Translations under genes and position numbers: made by a program
Part shown: piece after piece, positions 16,507 to 22,807 of the stretch
Position numbering within the stretch: the stretch's first letter is position 1
Layout of the letters: every line of letters starts with the position of its first letter
Assembly: GCF_001592935.1 (NCBI RefSeq)
Contig: NZ_LRDB01000023.1
Location: forward strand, 124,001 to 188,000
Direction of reading: 5' to 3'
Length of the DNA stretch: 64,000 nucleotides
DNA from: Roseivirga echinicomitans
Lineage (GTDB): Bacteria; Bacteroidota; Bacteroidia; Cytophagales; Cyclobacteriaceae
The notes under the pieces: generated by a model
Told to the model about the DNA's origin: nothing
Databases searched by the model: none
Seen by the model: the letters and a program-made list of their open reading frames with translations, nothing else

Positions 16507-17289
16507 TTAGGCTTCCTTTTCTGCGTAATTAAACGACTGCTCCAAACCCGTTTCTGTTTCTCTTCTATAAGTTCTGAAAAGACTTCCCACTTTAATTTGC
16601 ATTACGCCTAAAACGGCCTCTTTAATAATGCCACTCGTCATTTTGGACTTGCCTTTGGTGCGGTCGGTGAAAATGATAGGCACTTCTGTAATGTTAAAAC
16701 CGTATTTCCATGCCAAGAATTTCATTTCGATTTGGAAGGCATACCCCATAAAGCGGACTTTGTCCAAATCTATGGTTTCGAGCACCGAACGTCTGTAGCA
16801 TTTAAAACCCGCAGTGGTATCTCTAAAAGGCATTCCTGTTACCATGCGGACATAATAACTGGCGAAAAAAGAAAGCATCACACGGCTCATTGGCCAGTTC
16901 ACCACATTCACTCCAGTTACATAACGTGACCCAATGGCAACATCGTACCCATTAGTTTTACAAGCATGATATAGATTGTTCAAATCTTTTGGAGGGTGTG
17001 AAAAATCGGCATCCATTTCAAAAATGAATTCATATTGGCGGGCCAAAGCCCAACGGAAACCATCAATATATGCGGTACCCAAGCCCAATTTACCTTTTCG
17101 TTCTTCCATATGAAGACGCTCAGGATATTCCAGCATTAAGCTTTTGACGATATCGGCCGTGCCATCTGGCGAATTATCATCCACAATAAGCAACTCAAAT
17201 CCAGAAGGCTGAGAAAGAACAGCGCGGATAATTTCCGAGACATTCTCTTTTTCATTGTAAGTTGGAATAATGACTAGGCTATCTTTCAT
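16507..17289 (-). CDS. Polyprenol-phosphate mannosyltransferase-like GT2 glycosyltransferase
   Basis: A family 2 glycosyltransferase of about 260 aa related to dolichol-phosphate mannose synthase. Evidence: VIIPTYNEKENVSEII at the N terminus, IVDDNSPDGTADIV with the nucleotide-sugar aspartates, FEMDADFSHPP with the metal-binding DAD, IGSRYVTGVNVVNWP, and TAGFKCYRR. No C-terminal membrane helices are present, so it is the single-domain soluble or peripheral form. It should load a sugar onto a lipid carrier on the inner face of the membrane. I chose the ATG at 17289; a TTG four codons upstream (17301) is the alternative. Convergent with the permease. Confidence 0.88.
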   Translation of the reverse strand: MKDSLVIIPTYNEKENVSEIIRAVLSQPSGFELLIVDDNSPDGTADIVKSLMLEYPERLHMEERKGKLGLGTAYIDGFRWALARQYEFIFEMDADFSHPPKDLNNLYHACKTNGYDVAIGSRYVTGVNVVNWPMSRVMLSFFASYYVRMVTGMPFRDTTAGFKCYRRSVLETIDLDKVRFMGYAFQIEMKFLAWKYGFNITEVPIIFTDRTKGKSKMTSGIIKEAVLGVMQIKVGSLFRTYRRETETGLEQSFNYAEKEA

Positions 17290-17438
17290 TTCATGGTTCA
17301 AAAAACCTACTCTGAAAGAATAATTCCTCCATAGCAGTTAAATTCATTAGTTTTATCCGTCTGGGAGTTGAGGCCCGTGAACTTAAGAACGGGGAAGTTA
17401 ATTAAATGTTAATCACAAAAGAAAAGCAAGTGAATAAA

Positions 17439-17954
17439 ATGAGTAAATGTATTTTCATGGATAGGGATGGTGTGTTAAATAAAGAGTTAGGTCGACACAT
17501 ACTAAAGATTGAAGAATTTATAATTCCAGAAGATGTTCCGAATGGCTTAAAACGACTGAAAGATGCTGGCTATAAACTAGTTGTGGTCACCAACCAAAGT
17601 GGAATTGCCAGAGAATACTACGATGATAAATTGGTGGACGACTGCCATGATTTACTTCAAGAAGCTTGTGGGAATTTAATTGATCAATTTTATTATGCGC
17701 CTCTCGTGGATAGCGTGAGTAAATCTTTAATGCGCAAACCAGATTCTCTTATGCTGGAAAAAGGAATGGCTAAGTTCAATGTGGATCCTGCTCAATCATG
17801 GATGGTGGGCGACAAAGAGCGTGATTTGATTCCGGCAAAGAAATTGGGCATCAGAAGAATTCAGTTGATGGCCATGGTAGAAAAAAGTGAGTTGGCCGAA
17901 GTGGTGGCCCATACTTTTACCGAAGTAGTGGACGCTATTTTGGCAGAAGCCTGA
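17439..17954 (+). CDS. HAD-IIIA phosphatase (GmhB/histidinol-phosphatase-like)
   Basis: A roughly 170-aa HAD-IIIA phosphatase. Motif I FMDRDGVLN gives the nucleophile and acid Asp pair, motif II is VVVTNQSG, and the later GDKERDLIPAKKLG supplies motifs III/IV. The closest named relatives are D,D-heptose 1,7-bisphosphate phosphatase (GmhB), but the zinc-binding Cys/His cluster normally found between motifs II and III is missing: the segment reads YYAPLVDSVSKSLMRKPDS. So heptose phosphatase activity should not be assumed. I prefer the ATG at 17439 because the core begins at once; an in-frame ATG at 17406 would add 11 residues. Confidence 0.78.
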   Translation: MSKCIFMDRDGVLNKELGRHILKIEEFIIPEDVPNGLKRLKDAGYKLVVVTNQSGIAREYYDDKLVDDCHDLLQEACGNLIDQFYYAPLVDSVSKSLMRKPDSLMLEKGMAKFNVDPAQSWMVGDKERDLIPAKKLGIRRIQLMAMVEKSELAEVVAHTFTEVVDAILAEA

Positions 17955-18061
17955 GTTTTATCGGGTTCATCCTGAGAAATAAGGCGTTCACCGATATTTT
18001 TTGGCCGGGTTAGGTTCAAATACCACTTTTGAATCAATCAAAAACTCAAAATATCTAACAC

Positions 18062-18994
18062 ATGAAAAAGAAAACTAAAGTATTCGCCACACTCTTACTG
18101 CTGTGCTTCTTTTTAAGCTCTTGCGTTTATTCATTGTTCCCTATTTATACAGAGGAGTCATTGGTTTACTTACCTGAGCTAATAGGAAAATGGAAAACAG
18201 GAGAAGATCCAGATGATTATATTCTCTTCGAGCGAATTCAACAAAATGAAGAAGAGGATACCGAAGTCAATGATGAATACGAAGAAGCTTCTGTCTACAC
18301 CGATTCAATTTTTGGAGATGGGTGGAAGATAAAGGTAAACGGGCCAATCGAGATGAGAGTCAATGGTGAACTTGTAACGGACCGTGATTCTATTCAGCGC
18401 CATTATGATGCGATAATGCAAGGGATCATGAGCCCTAAAATAAAGCAGGAAACAGAATTAATGTTTGGACGAGGTGATTCGACTGGAAGAGAGACCAAGG
18501 TTCAAACTTTTGGGAAAGCAAAACTAGGCGGCTTGGATAAGCTTCTGGAAGGTTCTCAGAAGCTAGCGAAAAATACAGCTTCATATGATGGGAGCTACCA
18601 AATTGTACGTGATGAAAGCTATAAAATGGTAGTAGTCGATGATGATGAACGACTAGTATATCAAGCTCACTTAGTCCAAATAGGGAATAATATGTTTTTG
18701 GATTTATACCCTCTGCCTGAGTATTCTGATGCTGCCTTTGGAGAAAATATGTTCCCAGTTCACACCTTTATGAAATTGAAGCTGAACGGCAACAAACTCG
18801 ACCTTACTCAATTTGATTTAAACAAGCTCAATAAATTATTCAAAAGCAACCTGATTCGTTTACGACATGAAAATGTAGATGGCACTATTTTGATAACGGC
18901 CCAGCCCAAAGAACTTCAGAAATTTCTAGCCAAATATTCGGAAGATGAAAGTGTATTTGACGATTCTGAAAGCTATACTCGTATAATACAATGA
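18062..18994 (+). CDS. Lipoprotein of unknown function, coupled to LytS-type kinase
   Basis: A 310-aa protein with a lipoprotein signal (residues 1-21, lipobox LSSCV). I do not recognise the mature part. It begins with a compact segment around LPELIGKWKTGEDP, has a long acidic region, and a repeated theme of short strands that suggests a beta-rich lipocalin-like or calycin-like fold, which is only an impression. Its stop overlaps the start of a LytS-type sensor kinase by 4 nt (ATGA), and that gene in turn overlaps its response regulator, so the three are translationally coupled. The lipoprotein may supply or modulate the signal, or simply be a passenger. Confidence 0.7.
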   Translation: MKKKTKVFATLLLLCFFLSSCVYSLFPIYTEESLVYLPELIGKWKTGEDPDDYILFERIQQNEEEDTEVNDEYEEASVYTDSIFGDGWKIKVNGPIEMRVNGELVTDRDSIQRHYDAIMQGIMSPKIKQETELMFGRGDSTGRETKVQTFGKAKLGGLDKLLEGSQKLAKNTASYDGSYQIVRDESYKMVVVDDDERLVYQAHLVQIGNNMFLDLYPLPEYSDAAFGENMFPVHTFMKLKLNGNKLDLTQFDLNKLNKLFKSNLIRLRHENVDGTILITAQPKELQKFLAKYSEDESVFDDSESYTRIIQ

Positions 18995-20007
18995 AGGCGC
19001 TAAACAAACTTATACGCTTAAAATGGTTACAGCACTCTGTATTTTGGGTGCTGTCCATTTACGCGATTGGTTCTTACTTTTCCATTGCTAGCATCTTCAC
19101 CTTTATCGATTATTTCTATGCGCTTCTCTTTCATATCCCGCTTTTCTTCTTGGTCTATGTAAACCTGAGGTTCTTAGTGCCGAAGTTCTTGCAGAAGGGG
19201 AAATACATTCCATACACGCTCTTAGTCCTTGGGAATATTTTTACTGCTTATCTACTACACGAACTCACCTTTGAGTTTCTATTACCCCTTCTGCCCACCG
19301 AGTATTACATGGTTTCCTTTACCGAATGGCAGGTTTTGGTCAATATTTTCATCATTTACCTAGTACTCACCACTTTACTCAAACTGTCCAAATCCTGGTA
19401 TACTTTGCAGCAGGTAGAAAAGGAAAAGGTAGAACTGGAGTTGAAATCATTGAAAATGCAGATCAATCCACATTTTCTCTTCAATAGTTTGAATAGCATT
19501 TACGCCATGGCTTTGTTGAAAAGTGATAAAACTGCGGCTTCGGTTTTGGAACTCTCTAACCTTTTGCGCTACATGATTTACGAAGTGGGCGACAAACGCG
19601 TAAGCCTAGAAAAAGAAGTAGAAATTATTCAGGGCTACCTTGGCTTACAGCGCCTACGTTCCGATGCCAGCACCGAAGTCAATTTCCAAATAGAAGGTGA
19701 CCTTTCAGGGATCATGATTGCTCCACTTTTGTTCTTCCCCCTCATTGAAAACAGTTTTAAACATGGCGTTAAAGGCGTTTCAGATTCGGCTTTTGTGCAC
19801 ATGCATTTAAAGTGCAGCAATGATCAAATCGATTTTAGCATTGTCAACAACAAAGGAGAAATTGATGACATGGAAGCGGGGCAATATGGCGGAATTGGTT
19901 TACAAAATGTATCTTCTCGCTTGGCCTTGATTTACCCGAAAAAGCACGAATTTAAAGTAGAAGATGAGCAAGATAAATTCTCTGTCCATTTAACAATTAA
20001 GCTATGA
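18991..20007 (+). CDS. LytS/YehU-type sensor histidine kinase
   Basis: A 338-aa membrane sensor kinase. Four predicted membrane helices lie in residues 10-125, followed by a short coiled segment and the His_kinase domain with INPHFLFNSLNSIYAM, where His161 is the phospho-acceptor. The ATPase part includes PLIENSFKHGVKG (N box) and GGIGLQNVSSRL (G box). No separate extracellular sensor domain is present, so the signal probably comes from the membrane or a partner. Overlaps the lipoprotein gene before it and the LytTR regulator after it by 4 nt each. Confidence 0.92.
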   Translation: MKALNKLIRLKWLQHSVFWVLSIYAIGSYFSIASIFTFIDYFYALLFHIPLFFLVYVNLRFLVPKFLQKGKYIPYTLLVLGNIFTAYLLHELTFEFLLPLLPTEYYMVSFTEWQVLVNIFIIYLVLTTLLKLSKSWYTLQQVEKEKVELELKSLKMQINPHFLFNSLNSIYAMALLKSDKTAASVLELSNLLRYMIYEVGDKRVSLEKEVEIIQGYLGLQRLRSDASTEVNFQIEGDLSGIMIAPLLFFPLIENSFKHGVKGVSDSAFVHMHLKCSNDQIDFSIVNNKGEIDDMEAGQYGGIGLQNVSSRLALIYPKKHEFKVEDEQDKFSVHLTIKL

Positions 20008-20684
20008 TTAAATGCCTGATAGTAGACGATGAGCCGCTTTCACGTGATGTGCTGAAAACCTATTGCACCGATCATCCTGATTTGGAAATTGCTGCCCTCT
20101 GCAAAGATGCTTTTGAGGCCATGAATGCGCTTGGCAAAGCAAGTGTTGATTTGATTTTTTTGGATGTCAACATGCCTAAATTATCAGGCATCAACTTTTA
20201 CAAGTCGCTGAACCAAAAACCGATGGTGGTATTTACCACGGCTTATCCTGAGTTTGCGGTAGAAGGTTTTGAACTAGATGCTATCGATTATTTACTAAAA
20301 CCCTTCTCTTTCGAGCGCTTTGTAAAAGCGGTGAATAAGGTAAAAGAGAAAAGCATCAACCAAGCTGACACGGACGAGAAATACATTCTACTCAAAGCCG
20401 ACAGGAAAGTATACAAGGTTGATTTCTCTGAAATTCTCTTTTTCGAAGCCCTTGGCGATTATGTAAAAGCGCATTTACAAGACAAAGTGCTCATTGTCAC
20501 TACTACCTTAAAAAAGCTCATGGAAGAATTACCTTCTTCCGCATTTATACGCACACACAAGTCCTATATCATTGCCAAAAGTAAAATTGAATACTTAGAA
20601 GGAAATCAAATTCAACTCCCGCACCACAAAATTCCCATTGGCCAAGCCTACCGCGAAGAAGTATTGAAGAAGCTGGAGGGTTAA
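20004..20684 (+). CDS. LytTR-family response regulator
   Basis: A 226-aa response regulator. The receiver domain (1-115) carries the acidic VDDE cluster and the phospho-acceptor Asp54 in LIFLDVNMPK, with the conserved Lys in DYLLKPFSF. The C-terminal LytTR DNA-binding domain (about 130-226) has ILFFEALGDYVKAHL and FIRTHKSYIIAKSKIEYLEG. It is the cognate partner of the overlapping LytS-type kinase. Targets are not visible in the window; LytTR sites are imperfect direct repeats, and none was identified upstream of the lipoprotein gene. Confidence 0.93.
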   Translation: MIKCLIVDDEPLSRDVLKTYCTDHPDLEIAALCKDAFEAMNALGKASVDLIFLDVNMPKLSGINFYKSLNQKPMVVFTTAYPEFAVEGFELDAIDYLLKPFSFERFVKAVNKVKEKSINQADTDEKYILLKADRKVYKVDFSEILFFEALGDYVKAHLQDKVLIVTTTLKKLMEELPSSAFIRTHKSYIIAKSKIEYLEGNQIQLPHHKIPIGQAYREEVLKKLEG

Positions 20685-20692
20685 TAACGAAT

Positions 20693-20771
20693 CTGAGCAA
20701 ATGTTTACTGTGTTATACGGACAGAGTCCTAAAGCCCATAGTAAGTCACAGGTTCGGAGAACCTGCGACAG
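20693..20771. repeat. Direct repeat copy 1 (left of the Fic cassette)
   Basis: A 79-bp sequence starting CTGAGCAAATGTTTACTG and containing two hairpins: GGACAGAGTCC and the tight CAGGTTC-GGA-GAACCTG. A second copy in the same orientation lies at 22121-22218, after the Fic gene. The copies share long identical stretches (for example TTATACGGACAGAGTCCTA) with scattered differences. It begins 9 nt after the LytTR stop and may act as that gene's terminator. Confidence 0.75.
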
Positions 20772-20799
20772 TTGAGTTGAGGTTCAAGACAGCAGCAAA

Positions 20800-20894
20800 T
20801 CGTATCATAATCGTTTATTTTCGTATCAAACCGTATCACACTCTTGAAGGTTAGATCGTATCATCATCGTATCAAATCGTATCAAATCGTATCA
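20800..20894. promoter_or_regulatory. Array of seven phased CGTATCA boxes upstream of fic
   Basis: Seven copies of TCGTATCA (one is CCGTATCA) start at 20800, 20821, 20831, 20856, 20867, 20877 and 20887. The spacings are 21, 10, 25, 11, 10 and 10 bp, so most boxes lie on the same face of the helix. The last box ends about 18 bp before a consensus TACCTTTG promoter element. This looks like a multi-site operator, with the HTH domain of the adjacent Fic protein the obvious candidate binder. It is too short-unit to be a CRISPR. Confidence 0.75.
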
Positions 20895-20912
20895 TTTTTA
20901 AAATAAATCGCT

Positions 20913-20920
20913 TACCTTTG
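20913..20920 (+). promoter_or_regulatory. Bacteroidota -7 promoter element for fic
   Basis: TACCTTTG matches TAnnTTTG exactly. Only four bases (AAAG) separate it from the GTG start codon, so the expected transcription start falls at or next to the start codon and the mRNA may be leaderless. The last CGTATCA box lies just upstream, at the expected -33 area. Confidence 0.55.
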
Positions 20921-20924
20921 AAAG

Positions 20925-21965
20925 GTGAAAACTCAAGTATATACCTTTCAAATCAGTCTAGATTGGCAGTTAATGGCATTAGTTAGTCAGATAGACCGAT
21001 TTGATGCTTCTTGGTCTTCAATTGAAAAGAAGGAAGGCCAAAGCCTAAAAGAACTAAAGTCCATTGCCACTATTCGTAGCGTTGGCGCATCTACAAGGAT
21101 TGAAGGATCTAAAATGACAGATGAAGAAGTAGATGTACTCTTGAAAAACATCGACATCTCTAAACTTTCAGATCGAGACTCACAAGAAGTAGCTGGCTAT
21201 TTTGAAGTATTAGACCTCATTAGCGAAGCTTATAGTGATATACCCATTACTGAAAATAGCATCAAAAACCTCCACAAGACCCTTCTGAAGTACAGTAAAA
21301 AAGATGTTTGGCACCGAGGTGATTACAAACAACTCAGCAATGCGGTAGAAGCCAATTTACCTGATGGCACCAAGCAAATTATTTTCAGAACAACGGAGCC
21401 TGGCATCCCAACCGAGGAGGCTATGACCGAGCTAATCACATGGTTCAAAAAGGATAAAGAAACTCATCCACTGGTAAAGTGTGCTTTGCTGGCTTATGAT
21501 TTTGTCAGTATCCACCCCTTTCAGGATGGCAATGGCCGTTTGAGCAGATTACTTTCCACATTGGCCTTAATGAAAAGTGGCTACCAATGGGTACAGTATA
21601 TAAGTCTAGAGCATGAAATTGAACACCAAAAAAACAAGTACTATCAAACGCTACGCTCTTGTCAGGCACAAAGGCCAGGAGAAGACGCAACGGCTTGGCT
21701 GCATTTCTTCTTTCAAGCTTTAATCAAAATACAAACTCAGTTGCTCAATAAACTGGAAAGGCAAGGGGTAATGGCGGAGCTTGCTCCAAAAGAAAAGGCC
21801 ATACTTACCTTTATTGGGGAGCATCCCGGCTGTAAATCAGGCGAAATTGCCGAAAAACTGGATATCCCTAACCCAACAGTTAAAAGACTCTTAGCCCAAA
21901 TGGTAAAAGCCAATTTGGTAGAGAAGCATGGCGCTGGGGCTGGGACTAATTACTCTATTCTATAA
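20925..21965 (+). CDS. Fic-domain protein with C-terminal winged helix (class II AMPylator-like)
   Basis: A 346-aa Fic protein. Fic enzymes usually transfer AMP from ATP onto Ser, Thr or Tyr of a target protein. The complete catalytic motif HPFQDGNGRLSR is at residues 197-208 (His197). An inhibitory helix with the S-x-x-x-E-G motif (Ser56, Glu60, Gly61) precedes the Fic core, which marks the autoinhibited class II type. Residues about 275-346 form a winged helix (KEKAILTFIGEHPGCKSGEI, NPTVKRLLAQMVKANLVEK), so the protein can probably bind DNA. Start is a GTG at 20925. The upstream phased boxes suggest autoregulation. No antitoxin gene is adjacent. Flanking direct repeats suggest the unit moved or was duplicated around. 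Confidence 0.9.
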   Translation: MKTQVYTFQISLDWQLMALVSQIDRFDASWSSIEKKEGQSLKELKSIATIRSVGASTRIEGSKMTDEEVDVLLKNIDISKLSDRDSQEVAGYFEVLDLISEAYSDIPITENSIKNLHKTLLKYSKKDVWHRGDYKQLSNAVEANLPDGTKQIIFRTTEPGIPTEEAMTELITWFKKDKETHPLVKCALLAYDFVSIHPFQDGNGRLSRLLSTLALMKSGYQWVQYISLEHEIEHQKNKYYQTLRSCQAQRPGEDATAWLHFFFQALIKIQTQLLNKLERQGVMAELAPKEKAILTFIGEHPGCKSGEIAEKLDIPNPTVKRLLAQMVKANLVEKHGAGAGTNYSIL

Positions 21966-22006
21966 ACACCTGTCAGGTCTAGCTTAAAAGCACACAGTCC
22001 CTCAAA

Positions 22007-22093
22007 CGTCATTACGAACGCTTACGCCCTAGCTTCAGCGTTGGCGCAGAAATAAACCTTGCGACAGCAAAGGTTTATGACGTGGCAATCCAT
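22007..22093. repeat. Palindromic dispersed-repeat-like segment
   Basis: Starts CGTCATTACGAACG and ends CGTGGCAATCCAT, an arrangement resembling the dispersed CGTCATTGCGA...GCAATC type of extragenic repeats in bacteria. It contains a hairpin, ATAAACCTTGC with GCAAAGGTTTAT (22052-22078, one bulged base). No coding potential is evident. Only one copy is seen in this window, so the family status is an inference. Confidence 0.45.
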
Positions 22094-22120
22094 CTGTTCT
22101 GTACGGCAGACTAACGGTTT

Positions 22121-22218
22121 CTGAGCAAAGGGTTACGGTATTATACGGACAGAGTCCTAGAAATCATAGTGAGTCACAGGTTCTGCCAAAGGCAGATAAA
22201 TCGGAGAACCTGCGAGAG
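22121..22218. repeat. Direct repeat copy 2 (right of the Fic cassette)
   Basis: A 98-bp copy of the element at 20693-20771. It differs mainly by a 19-nt insertion (22184-22202) exactly in the loop of the GGTTC/GAACC hairpin; the insertion itself contains a TGCC-AAA-GGCA hairpin. A partial echo, GACAGATAAATCAGAGAG, follows at 22226-22243. It lies between the Fic gene and the convergent membrane protein gene and may act as a terminator. Confidence 0.7.
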
Positions 22219-22251
22219 TAGCAAAGACAGATAAATCAGAGAGCCCTTTTT

Positions 22252-22767
22252 CTATTCAAGAGTTACCCTATGCTTTATGACTTGTTCATAAAAATGATGA
22301 ATCCTGAACATCTGCTCGGCACCCACTTTTTGGCCAGCTTGAGCCACTAAATATAAGCCTATTGCAATGGCGGCCAATATTGGGATGACCCATAAAATAG
22401 GGGCTTCCTTTTCAAGCATTATCTGAGAAAGCCCGTATACCCCAGCAAACAAAGAAAGCACCCCAAGCGCAGCATAGGACATAAAGAAAACCGCCCAAAC
22501 ACTTGGCTTTGGTCCGTACAAACCTCTTACCTCTAGACTTCCCTCAGATGTTTCCTCCATAGTGAGCGTAAGCTGTGGCGACCAATAATGCCTTTCTTTA
22601 AGACAAATTTTAATCACACAATATTGTTCGGAAACAAGCCCTATGAATTCTTGATTATGATCCATGGCTTCTTTGATACCGTTAATATAGTCCTTAGCGG
22701 TTCCTGTTACTGTTTCTTTAAAGCGTGGTCTGATATGAAGGCTTGACATGGCTAGAAAAATAAACAT
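22252..22767 (-). CDS. Predicted membrane protein of unknown function
   Basis: A 171-aa protein with a soluble N-terminal half (SRPBCC-like or polyketide-cyclase-like impression only) and two adjacent membrane helices at about residues 91-112 and 122-140, followed by a short tail ending HHFYEQVIKHRVTLE. I do not recognise the family. A second start is possible at codon 7 (position 22749, MSSLHIRPRFKE), which removes the odd hydrophobic leader MFIFLA and looks more natural. It is the last gene after the large macroglobulin-like protein on the minus strand (40-nt gap), and ends beside the Fic-flanking repeat. Confidence 0.6.
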   Translation of the reverse strand: MFIFLAMSSLHIRPRFKETVTGTAKDYINGIKEAMDHNQEFIGLVSEQYCVIKICLKERHYWSPQLTLTMEETSEGSLEVRGLYGPKPSVWAVFFMSYAALGVLSLFAGVYGLSQIMLEKEAPILWVIPILAAIAIGLYLVAQAGQKVGAEQMFRIHHFYEQVIKHRVTLE

Positions 22768-22807
22768 TCACCTGTCAAATACATAACCGCAAACATAAAT
22801 GTATTTC

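Noticed and set aside
20800-20894. CGTATCA repeats as a CRISPR array
   Set aside because: Units are only 8 bp, spacers only 2 to 17 bp, and no cas genes are present; the pattern fits phased operator sites.
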